Source: Lineus longissimus
Lineage: Eukaryota > Nemertea > Pilidiophora > Heteronemertea > Lineidae
Direction: 5' to 3'
Assembly: GCF_910592395.1 (NCBI RefSeq)
Contig: NC_088309.1
Coordinates: 3,290,501 to 3,350,500, forward strand
DNA length: 60,000 nt
The notes below the pieces were generated by a model. That model saw only the letters and a list, made by a program, of their open reading frames with translations, did not search any database and was not told where the DNA came from. The position numbers and the translations under genes were made by a program. Shown here piece by piece: positions 12,601 to 24,600 of the stretch (position 1 is the first letter of the stretch; each line of letters starts with the position of its first letter).

Positions 12601-15600
12601 ACATATTCCACAATCTAGCTAACTCAAGAGGTGCAAGCGATGACATTGCAGCAAAATGCCCACACATTGGGAAGATGACAATACTTAAAGACATCTAGCG
12701 CCCTGACAAGCTTACTTGAAGAGTGAACCACCTACACCTTACATCACAAAAACTGAAATGGAATGTAGTAAAAACGAATCTGCCTACCTCTGCAAGTCTT
12801 CCCATCTCCAACAAATCCACTTTTACAAGAACATGTGAATGATCCTGCCGGTGTATTGGTGCAGATACCGTTGGTCTTGTCACAGTTGTCGCTACCAATT
12901 GCACACTCGTCAATATCTGGAAAAGAGCGACAACAAAATATAAAGTTCTCGTTATCTACTTTCGTCTCCTCCTCAAATCTAATGTTTTAAACAAGAAACC
13001 AAGACAAGGGGTTTACATTTCGATTTGCATTTTTAAGCTGTTATACCGAACCTACCTGCGACTGTCGCAGCATAGTTGCCAACTGACAGTCGCTCGAGTA
13101 ATCATATTTGATGGTAATCAATTCAATTACACAGCATATTTTGTCTTCTCTGAACTTTTGTCGTGATAAAAGAGCTGTGCAAGTCACCGCATTTCGAATG
13201 AAAGCGGTTTTACAAGAACAAAAGCATAATGCTGTTATCTATGAATTAGAGCAGTAATATATCTAACCTGTGCAAGTCCTTCCATTCCCTGCGAAGCCTG
13301 TCTTGCATGAACATGTGAATGATCCTGCCGGTGTATTGGTGCAGATACCGTTGGTCTTGTCACAGTTGTCGCTACCAATTGCACACTCGTCAATATCTGG
13401 AAAAGAGCGACAACAAAATATAAAGTTCTCGTTATCTACTTTCGTCTCCTCTTCAAATCTAATGTTTTAAACAAGAAACCAAGACAAGGGGTTATATTTC
13501 GATTCGCTTTTTTAAGCTGTTATACCGAACCTACCTGCGACTGTCGCAGCATAGTTGCCAACTGACAGTCGCTCGGGGTAATCATATTTGATGGTAGTCA
13601 ATTCAATTACACAGCATATTTTGTCTTCTCTGAACTGTTGTCGCGATAAAAGAGCTGTGCAAGTCACCGCATTTCGAATGAAAGCGGTTTTACAAGAACA
13701 AAAGCATAATGCTGTTATCTGTGAATTAGAGCAGTAATATATCTAACCTGTGCATGTCACACCGTTTCCTGCAAAACCACTTTTACAAGAACATGTGAAT
13801 GATCCTGTCGGTGTATTGGTGCAGATACCGTTAGTCTTGTCACAGTTGTTGGTATCAATTGCACACTCATCAATATCTGGAAATAATACAAAGTTACCAT
13901 TGCTAAAAAACAGAATACGTCATAATGCTAACGAGTGCCAAACGACTTCCTTTTAGCCAGTTTCACAGGAACAACACAGGAACATGTGAATGATCCTGCC
14001 GGTCTATCGGTTCATATGCCGTTCGTCTTGTCACAGATGTTGGTTCAAGTTGTACACTCATCAATATCTGGAAATTAGAATTTGCGCCTTTTTCTATTAT
14101 TTTTGATTTGCCTGAATGATATACCGTCTAACTTGGAGTTGTCGTTTGTTGTATATTCCTATCATATCTTGCACGTACAGAATTCTTCTAAATTCAGCAG
14201 AAATTAATGACTGATTTCTGTATAGCTTGTGAAAATAAGAGAAGTTCGTCATTAAAGCTTATCGGTCACAGCACTTACCAGTACAAGTTCTTCCGTCGCC
14301 TGTGAAGCCAGATTTACATTTGCAGGTGTAACTTGTTGCTGTATCCGTGCAGTCAGCATTTGCACTGCAGGTGTGGCTGCCCAATGCGCATTCGTCTCTG
14401 GCTGAAGCTAAGAAAAAAAGGATAAAATATGAGTACAGTGTTCTGAATAATGTACTGAATTTTGAATTCCTTTCTATATTTGCTCATTTTGGTGGTTACT
14501 TAGTAATTGTATAACACTCAACATCTTTATCTATTTCAAAAATGACCAACAAAATAAACTGGCTCAAAAATAACAGAAGGATTTTATGCTTTTTCCAACT
14601 TCATTGAAAAATATACGCATATAATTTAATTTAAATATGATTTTTGTACTGTACATACATTAGTGATAATGATGATAGTGAGTGTGATCATATTTTTATG
14701 GTGATCATGATTATTTTATATGCAGTACGTACTTACATTGTATAACTAAAATGGAAGGTAGTAAAAACGAATCTGCCTACCTCTGCAAGTCTTCCCATCT
14801 CCAACAAATCCACTTTTACAAGAACATGTGAATGATCCTGCTGGTGTGTTGGTACAGATACCGTTGGTCTTGTCACAGTTGTTAGCATTGCTTGTACATT
14901 CATCGAAATCTAGAAAAGCAGCCCGAAAACATCATTGGTTTCAAATCATCAAGAACAAAACTCGATACCGGTACAAAGAAGAGGAATAGAAATCATCGAC
15001 ATCTTTCATGCTTCCATTTTTCAGTCTTGACCAAGACACATATACATGTACAGTTACACATGGAATAACCACTAATGTCAGAAGGGCAGATGAAAAATAA
15101 TTGTTGATCGGGGTTTTTTTCTTAAAAATCTTTGATAAGTCGGGTGTTGCTTATTTTTATTTTCTATTCTCACATTGGTTTGATAATTAGGATTGCTGAT
15201 TCAGGTATTTTCATATTTTTCAGGTGATTTCATACAGTTTTGATGTTCGTTGTGAATATTACCATTACATGTCCTCCCATCTCCGGTGAACCCCAAATTA
15301 CAGGAACAGGAGTATGAACCAGGTGAGTTGGCTCGTTTTGCCACAGTTGTCGGTACCAGCAGTACATTCATCAATCAGGTTGTAGGTACACAGGATATGA
15401 TTTCTTTAAATGCTGTGATAAAAGTCTTACCTGTGCATGTCACCCCGTTTCCTGTAAAACCACTTTTACAAGAACATGTGAATGATCCTGCCGGTGTATT
15501 GTTGCAGATACCGTTGGTCTTGTCACAGTTGTCACTACCAATTGCACACTCGTCAATATCTGGAAAAGAGCGACAACAAAATATAAAGTTCTCGTTATCT

Positions 15601-18600
15601 ACTTTCGTCTCCTCTTCAAATCTTATGTTTTAAACAAGAAACCAAGACTAGGGGTTACATTTCGATTCGCATTTTTAAGCTGTTATACCGAACCTACCTG
15701 CGACTGTCGCAGCATAGTTGCCAACTGACAGTCGCTCGGGGTAATCATATTTGATGGTAATCAATTCAATTACACAGCATATTTTGTCTTCTCTGAACAG
15801 TTGTCGTGATATAGAGCTGTGCAAGTCACCGCATTTCGAATGAAAACAGTTTTACAAGAACAAAAGCATAATGCTGTTATCTATGAATTAGAGCAGTAAT
15901 ATATCTAACCTGTGCAAGTCCTTCCATTTCCTGCGAAGCCTGTCTTGCATGAACATGTGAATGATCCTGCCGGTGTATTGGTGCAGATACCGTTGGTCTT
16001 GTCACAGTTGTCGCTACCAATTGCACACTCGTCAATATCTGGAAAAGAGCGACAACAAAATATAAAGTTCTCGTTATCTTCTTTCGTCTGCTCCTCAAAT
16101 CTAATGTTCTAAACAAGAAACCAAGACAAGGGGTTTACATTTCGATTCGCATTTTTAAGCTGTTATACCGAACCTACCTGCGACTGTCGCAGCATAGTTG
16201 CCAACTGACAGTCGCTCGGGGTAATCATATTTGATGGTAGTCAATTCAATTACACAGCATATTTTGTCTTCTCTGAACTTTTGTCGTGATAAAAGAGCTG
16301 TGCAAGTCACCGCATTTCGAATGAAAGCGGTTTTACAAGAACAAAAGCATAATGCTGTCATCTATGAATTAGAGCAGTAATATATCTAACCTGTGCAAGT
16401 CCTTCCATTCCCTGCGAAGCCTGTCTTGCATGAACATGTGAATGATCCTGCCGGTGTATTGGTGCAGATACCGTTGGTCTTGTCACAGTTGTCGCTACCA
16501 ATTGCACACTCGTCAATATCTGGAAAAGAGCGACAACAAAATATAAAGTTCTCGTTATCTACTTTCGTCTCCTCTTCAAATCTAATGTTTTAAACAAGAA
16601 ACCAAGACAAGGGGTTTACATTTCGATTTGCATTTTTAAGCTGTTATACCGAACCTACCTGCGACTGTCGCAGCATAGTTGCCAACTGACAGTCGCTCGG
16701 GGTAATCATATTTGATGGTAGTCAATTCAATTACACAGCATATTTTGTCTTCTCTGAACTGTTGTCGTGATATAGAGCTGTGCAAGTCACCGCATTTCGA
16801 ATGAAAGCGGTTTTACAAGAACAAACACATAATGCTGTTATCTATGAGTTAGAGCAGTAATATATCTAACCTGTGCAAGTCCTTCCATTCCCTGCGAAGC
16901 CTGTCTTGCATGAACATGTGAATGATCCTGCCGGCGTATTGGTGCAGATACCGTTGGTCTTGTCACAGTTGTCGCTACCAATTGCACACTCGTCAATATC
17001 TGGAAAAGAGCGACAACAAAATATAAAGTTCTCGTTATCTACTTTCGTCTCCTCCTCAAATCTAATGTTTTAAACAAGAAACCAAGACAAGGGGTTTACA
17101 TTTCGATTCGCATTTTTAAGCTGTTATACCGAACCTACCTGCGACTGTCGCAGCATTGTTGCCAACTGACAGTCGCTCGGGGTAATCATATTTGATGGTA
17201 ATCAATTCAATTACACAGCATATTTTGTCTTCTCTGAACTTTTGTCGTGATAAAAGAGCTGTGCAAGTCACCGCATTTTGAATGAAAGCGGTTTTACAAG
17301 AACAAAAGCATAATGCTGTTATCTATGAATTAGAGCAGTAATATATCTAACCTGTGCAAGTCCTTCCATTTCCTGCGAAGCCTGTCTTGCATGAACATGT
17401 GAATGATCCTGCCGGCGTATTGGTGCAGATACCGTTGGTCTTGTCACAGTTGTCGCTACCAATTGCACACTCGTCAATATCTGGAAAAGAGCGACAACAA
17501 AATATAAAGTTCTCGTTATCTACTTTCGTCTCCTCTTCAAATCTAATGTTTTAAACAAGAAACCAAGACAAGGGGTTATATTTCGATTCGCTTTTTTAAG
17601 CTGTTATACCGAACCTACCTGCGACTGTCGCAGCATAGTTGCCAACTGACAGTCGCTCGGGGTAATCATATTTGATGGTAGTCAATTCAATTACACAGCA
17701 TATTTTGTCTTCTCTGAACTGTTGTCGCGATAAAAGAGCTGTGCAAGTCACCGCATTTCGAATGAAAGCGGTTTTACAAGAACAAAAGCATAATGCTGTT
17801 ATCTGTGAATTAGAGCAATAATATATCTAACCTGTGCATGTCACACCGTTTCCTGCAAAACCACTTTTACAAGAACATGTGAATGATCCTGTCGGTGTAT
17901 TGGTGCAGATACCGTTGGTCTTGTCACAGTTGTTGGTATCAATTGCACACTCATCAATATCTGGAAATAATACAAAGTTACCATTGCTAAAAAACAGAAT
18001 ACGTCATAATGCTAACGAGTGCCAAACGACTTCCTTTTAGCCAGTTTCACAGGAACAACACAGGAACATGTGAATGATCCTGCCGGTCTATCGGTTCATA
18101 TGCCGTTCGTCTTGTCACAGATGTTGGTTCAAGTTGTACACTCATCAATATCTGGAAATTAGAATTTGCGCCTTTTTCTATTATTTTTGATTTGCCTGAA
18201 TGATATACCGTCTAACTTGGAGTTGTCGTTTGTTGTATATTCCTATCATATCTTGCACGTACAGAATTCTTCTAAATTCAGCAGAAATTAATGACTGATT
18301 TCTGTATAGCTTGTGAAAATAAGAGAAGTTCGTCATTAAAGCTTATCGGTCACAGCACTTACCAGTACAAGTTCTTCCGTCGCCTGTGAAGCCAGATTTA
18401 CATTTGCAGGTGTAACTTGTTGCTGTATCCGTGCAGTCAGCATTTGCACTGCAGGTGTGGCTGCCCAATGCGCATTCGTCTCTGGCTGAAGCTAAGAAAA
18501 AAAGGATAAAATATGAGTACAGTGTTCTGAATAATGTACTGAATTTTGAATTCCTTTCTATATTTGCTCATTTTGGTGGTTACTTAGTAATTGTATAACA

Positions 18601-21600
18601 CTCAACATCTTTATCTATTTCAAAAATGACCAACAAAATAAACTGGCTCAAAAATAACAGAAGGATTTTATGCTTTTTCCAACTTCATTGAAAAATATAC
18701 GCATATAATTTAATTTAAATATGATTTTTGTACTGTACATACATTAGTGATAATGATGATAGTGAGTGTGATCATATTTTTATGGTGATCATGATTATTT
18801 TATATGCAGTACGTACTTACATTGTATAACTAAAATGGAAGGTAGTAAAAACGAATCTGCCTACCTCTGCAAGTCTTCCCATCTCCAACAAATCCACTTT
18901 TACAAGAACATGTGAATGATCCTGCTGGTGTGTTGGTACAGATACCGTTGGTCTTGTCACAGTTGTTAGCATTGCTTGTACATTCATCGAAATCTAGAAA
19001 AGCAGCCCGAAAACATCATTGGTTTCAAATCATCAAGAACAAAACTCGATACCGGTACAAAGAAGAGGAATAGAAATCATCGACATCTTTCATGCTTCCA
19101 TTTTTCAGTCTTGACCAAGACACATATACATGTACAGTTACACATGGAATAACCACTAATGTCAGAAGGGCAGATGAAAAATAATTGTTGATCGGGGTTT
19201 TTTTCTTAAAAATCTTTTATAAGTCGGGTGTTGCTTATTTTTATTTTCTATTCTCACATTGGTTTGATAATTAGGATTGCTGATTCAGGTATATTCATAT
19301 TTTTCAGGTGATTTCATACAGTTTTGATGTTCGTTGTGAATCTTACCAGTACATGTCCTCCCATCTCCGGTGAACCCCGATTTACAGGCACAGGAGTATG
19401 AACCAGGCGAGTTGGTGCAGACACCATTCGTTTTGTCACAGTTGTCGGTACCAACAATACACTCATCAATATCTGCAGAAAAAATACACACTGCATATCC
19501 CAATACATTGCTGAATGTAAACAAATGGATGATAAATCAACAACATTCCTAAGGAATTCGCCTGTATCTCTGTGCTTGAAATTTTGTCGGAAAGGTAATT
19601 TTACTACTTCATTAGCTCTTTAAAGATCACCAGTGAGAAAAGGGTAGTCCTGAATCTCGGGAAGTTCTTATTGTAAACTGTGGACAACAGATTCAGCATA
19701 TGGCCAAAATGTGTGAAGCTTCCAAGTGAAGAGATTCTTACGGATTCGAATGATTTGGATCTATGTTCTGCATTACCTACCTTTGCAGTTCCTCCCATCT
19801 CCAGATTGGCTTGCAAAGCCAGACTTACAAACACATGTGAACGAGCCTGCTGGAGTGTTGATACAGAAACCGTTGGTCTTGTCACAGTTGTCTGTGCTAA
19901 TTGCACACTCGTCAGTATCTTAAAGGCAAGGAACAAGATTCAGACAAATGTCCTATGTTAGTGACCAGTCCTGCCTCATTGGACTTTCCACTGCTCTGAC
20001 AAGATGGATACGGCCTCGTAATTAGGCGACATCAGCACAGGAGTCTGATACTGACGTTGTCTAACTTGTTAACAAATTTCCACAATCTTTAATCGTACCT
20101 AAAAGAGAATTTGGATGAATTTAGACGATTGAAGAATCGTCTACATGGCGTCACCTACCTGTACACGTCTTCCCATTGCCTGTGAAGCCACTCTTACATG
20201 CGCAGGTAAACGCCCCGATAGTATTCGTGCATTTGGCATTTTTGTCACAATTGGCCGTACCCAATATACACTCATCTACATCTGAAAACGCATACAATTT
20301 ATATCAGAATTTAGCTGCCGGTTTTCTCAGAACTACAAGAGGAGAAACCAACTAAGTGAATGATACAAATAATACAAAATTTAAATGACCAACCAACTAA
20401 CTAACCGACATTTTTGTTCATATCTATGCATAAATGACATTGAAATTTTGAAATTTTAGGGGTGTATTCTGTATTCTTTCAATTTCAAATTCATTCGGAA
20501 TACCTATTTTTGACAAGTTTAATTTTAAACACTCCCAGTGCAATTTGCAACCAAAAGTATTCATATACACAGAAAGGATAAAGCATACTTTCATGTATAT
20601 TAGTAGATGGCCTTTCCGACTTTTAAACGAATTTCTAATTTTTTCCTGATTTTCCGAGAAAAGTCTGACATCAATCAGTCTGACACAATTCGAGTTTTCT
20701 CACATAAAATGTTTTGTGAGCCTTGGATATGTTCACAGCTTCCCCCACTAAGAGATCAACAGGGAAAAACCAGGAAAAACTAAGAGAAACTGTTTAGAAG
20801 AGGGAAAAAAACTTCTTGCAGTGTCATTGGCAACTACAAACTCATAAAAGTGGCTATACCTTTAAAAGAATAAGCATTCCGAAACATAAGAGGTGACATT
20901 CCTATGCTACGTTAATATCTACAGTTCATCTATTTCAAAACATGCGAGAGTTAACTACTGTGTTGTTACTAACTGGTGAATACAGCAGTGAACCTTGTCT
21001 TAAACACAATTTAGAATTTATTTATAAGAGAAACCAAGCATTGATAAAGAATTCTTGATGAAACCTATAGTTCATAAATGAAAGAAAAGAAGTACAGGAA
21101 TCAATGAAAGAAAGAGAATAAACATAAGTAACAGTGAAGAAAATATATTCAAAAACAAAAACAGGAAAAAGTAAAATATATAGTTCAACATTATTAGCCT
21201 GACCTGTGCAAGCTGTTCCATCTCCGCTATATCCCACATTGCATGTGCAAGTGAAACCATCTTGCTTGTCTGCACACTTAGCATTTGTGTCACAGTTATG
21301 TTTTCCTGTCGTGCACTCGTCCACAGCTGAAAATATTGCAATTACATATGTACTTGATATGTCAGAGTGGAACATATCAAAACAAAGATGACAGTAGCTG
21401 CAGGAATCTGTTGTGTCAGTTATTGTAGGTAAGACTGTTTTATCACCATATGCAAACACAGTTATCAACATATGTTATGTGTCTCTAAAGCACATCACGT
21501 ATTCCCTTAAAGAAAGTAATAAATTAATGTCAATATCTAACTCATGTTTATTGTTTTTGACAGAATGAAGTGGATAGATGTTTGAAATAAGATAAAAACA

Positions 21601-24600
21601 CAAATTAATATCATGTCAGAAAACTTCGGAAGTGTCGTAATGCATAGCAATAATCTAACGTGTATAATAAGACACTCCATCGATGGGAAAAACATTGAAT
21701 GAGATCGCACAGAGACCTATCAGTGGACGAACAAGAGGTGCAATTGTCCTCTTGAAGCAGAAAGCGTTCCTCTGACTAACAAAGAATCTTGAAATACAGT
21801 GAGTACTTAGTTAACTGGTGCTGGTCTAAAATTTTCTAAGTCCATAATAGGTCATTATAATATGCATTTTAGGCCCAGATGGGTTGTGCAGGGCCTACAT
21901 TCCTTTTGAGAAGCATGAATGGGCTAATAATGACAACTTGAGCCTACTGCACATGTCGGCATTGATACCTATTGACTATGATCACTTTCATCAAGTACTC
22001 AGAAAGTTTTAATAGCTTGAAATCCGACATGCAGAAAGTCCATCCAAGACTACGATCACTGGCCAGTGCTTTTCATGGAAAATGAATGTCGTTACAAGCT
22101 TTTTACAGGGTAAACCCTAAAAAAAGTGGCATTTGAATCAGGGAGGGGATGTGAGATTTTTGCCCAAAAGTTTAACTTGGGGGGTAAAGTAACTAACACT
22201 TACATAACCGATGCCATTAACAACATTTACTTATTCACTACTTTGCACTACAACTGTTTTACAATTCCAAGTTGTCGTCAAAATTTAAGTTATCATCATC
22301 ATTATCGGAGTCTGACAATTCGTTTTCACCAAGCAACAAATCATCTGCAACATCATCACGATAATGACCATCTGGTTGAGGTGTTAAGCCAGCCACTTGA
22401 AATGACTTAGCCGCAGACTCAGGAGCTACATCATTCCATGCTCTACTTATAATGCCGAGTACATCCTGTAATGTAATTTTGCGGCAATTTCCGTCAGCCT
22501 CAGTTGCATCACATTTCCATAACTTCCAATACTTTCGCATTATAGCTTTAAATCCCCTCATAATAGTGAGATCTAACGGCTGAGCCAGCGATGTACATCT
22601 AGCAGGAATATTGTCTAACAGTATGCCTGCTTCAACCATTGGGTAACAGAAATCCTCTGCTTGATGCGGTCGGAATCTGTCCAAAAGCAGAAGGATGTCA
22701 TTAAAGTCAAAATCGCCAATGTAAGGGAAAAGAACATTGTCCAACCAATGTTGCAGTGTCTCTCCATTCTCCCAACCAGACCTCGAGGATGTGACCCGTA
22801 CGTTATCTGGAATGTTGTTCAAATCTCTAATCTGACGCACGAAGCCCGGCTGCCTGAAAACAACATGAGCAGGCGGTTTTTCTCCGTTGGAGCCAACTGT
22901 CAATCCAACGGTGCACCCGAGTTTGGCATTTCCTCGCGATGTTTTCACATTTACATCTACTGTACCTCTGGTCTCGGCTGTATACATCGGAGGGAAGTCC
23001 AACTGAGCAAACGTTTCGTTAAAGTTCAAGAGCGTGTGGACATGGTTGTCAGCTACAGTTTGCCTAACGCCAGTCTGAAATTCTCTCACTCTCTGTGGTG
23101 CATCAGCCGGTACAGTGGTGGAATCTTTCGTTTTACGGCGGAAAACAATCTTTTTCCGTTTCATAAAATTTGTAACCCAACCCACTGATGCAGAAAACTG
23201 GGACCTTTCGGGGCGACGTGCTGCAATGTCCTCAAGTTCATTGTGTGGGAGTTGGCCCCACCAGTTCTGAAATTCAATCGTTGCATCATTAACAATGTCC
23301 GACCGAGAAACGGGCAGGGCAATATTCCTCCGTTCTTGAAAATGCTGGTGCACGATATTCTCAACTTCCGGCCAACAACCATCATGGTCGGTTCTGACTC
23401 GCCGGCGTTCTGCATTTTCCTCCACTTGATCCGTCATTTCATCGATGTTCTGTATCCATCTCCTGAGCGTTGTTGGGGATAGTCGATAGCGCCTAGCATA
23501 CTCATTGACATTTAGAATGCGGCCATGTTCAATTGCTGTTTGGCAATCCAAGGCATGTCGCAGCCTGGCTTCAACAGTGTAACTGTTACATCGTCGAGGG
23601 AGACCAACTGCTGCAGCACCATTCTGCTGATCGGCATCATCATCATCATCATCGTCATCATTGCCAGCATCCATCATTGACTGACACATGACAAAGAGCG
23701 AAAGCATCAGCAGTAACAACAACGTTGTGTTCCTCATGATTTGAACTTTCAACAGGAATGACCAATATGATTGTTAGGGTAAAGGGCCTAGGAAATTACA
23801 CAACTGCAATTGCCTTTCATACCAACCATTGATTGATAAAATTGGCCACAGAAGACCAGATCAAGAAATGAACATGTAATCAAAACTCTGTCATTTTCTT
23901 CATTGAAATGTGATTAGTATAGGCCCTACATGGTCGTAAATCGACATTATCCCATTCTGGGCCTCTATTAGTGACTTAGAAAATTTTAGACCAAGCACCA
24001 GTTAACTAAGTAGTCACTGTATATCTGAGGAACACATTACTGTACACTACCACGGCAGCAGCAGCCGATTGTTGCCGTAATGTAGTGGCTAACAAATACA
24101 TGCCCTACGATATGACAGTTCGATGTCAAATGAAACGAAAGTCAAGTGACTTTAAAGAAGAAACCAAATCAAAGAACAATGTGAAATAGAATCAGATGCA
24201 TACAAAAATGTCACAACAGGAAAACGTAAGGAACAGACAAAACCAAGCAGTAGAAAATCGAATAAACATCGGAATACACCGATATGTATCATGAATAGGG
24301 CGGTGCAACGTTTCTTAATAATACCTCCATGATAATATTCAACATTTCTTACAAGAATAGTGGCATCTTATTGAGAGATCCTTGCTATCTGGCTACGACT
24401 GCCTATGCGTTCTCCTGGTTGATTTGAATTTGATAACAACAGTTACTGCAATCGCTTCAGCCCAGTTTCGTCAGCTGGTGTTGACAATTTTGCGATTGTG
24501 TTTTTTATATCACTTACGACCAGCATTGCAATATTTCAGTTATTTTGACACTGTGCAGTGCAGACAACATTAAGAATAAAGAGTAATGGTCCTACCAGGT

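Larger units (their letters stand above)
13050..15376 (-). repeat. 4.08-kb tandem duplication, left copy
   Basis: This segment matches 17134-19472 at a constant offset of about 4,084 bp (exons 13268/17352, 13748/17832, 14279/18363 and 14781/18865 all agree), with only scattered differences by eye. A more diverged third relative of the 14.43-14.74 kb intron lies at 11.43-11.75 kb. Confidence 0.85.
21797..24019 (-). mobile_element. Complete pogo/Tigger-like DNA transposon
   Basis: A 2,223-bp element with inverted ends beginning CAGTGAGTACTTAGTTAACT on the left and CAGTGACTACTTAGTTAACT (reverse strand) on the right, alike over about 46 bp with one substitution and one indel. It is flanked by TA on both sides (21795-21796, 24020-24021), the target duplication of the Tc1/mariner-pogo superfamily. 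It carries one long minus-strand transposase frame and lies in the intron between the last TSP1 exon and the first EGF exon of the receptor gene, on the same strand as the gene. Confidence 0.9.
19520..24595. other. Introns between EGF and TSP1 blocks
   Basis: Apart from EGF exons 19781-19918, 20159-20281 and 21204-21326, this stretch holds AT-rich intron sequence and the pogo-like element at 21797-24019. I see no other exon with intact splice sites and domain similarity. Confidence 0.6.

Noticed and set aside
12468-12698. Plus-strand 76-codon frame inside a receptor intron
   Set aside because: Composition looks mildly coding, but no domain, TIR or partner exon was found; probably chance or a very old remnant.
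1-19472. Regularly spaced repeats resembling a CRISPR-like or satellite array
   Set aside because: The units are 480-559 bp with EGF exons and splice sites, in intron-bearing animal DNA; no short repeats with unique spacers.
22661-23188. Plus-strand 175-codon frame opposite the transposase
   Set aside because: Shadow of the transposase frame; the minus strand has clear DDE and HTH motifs.
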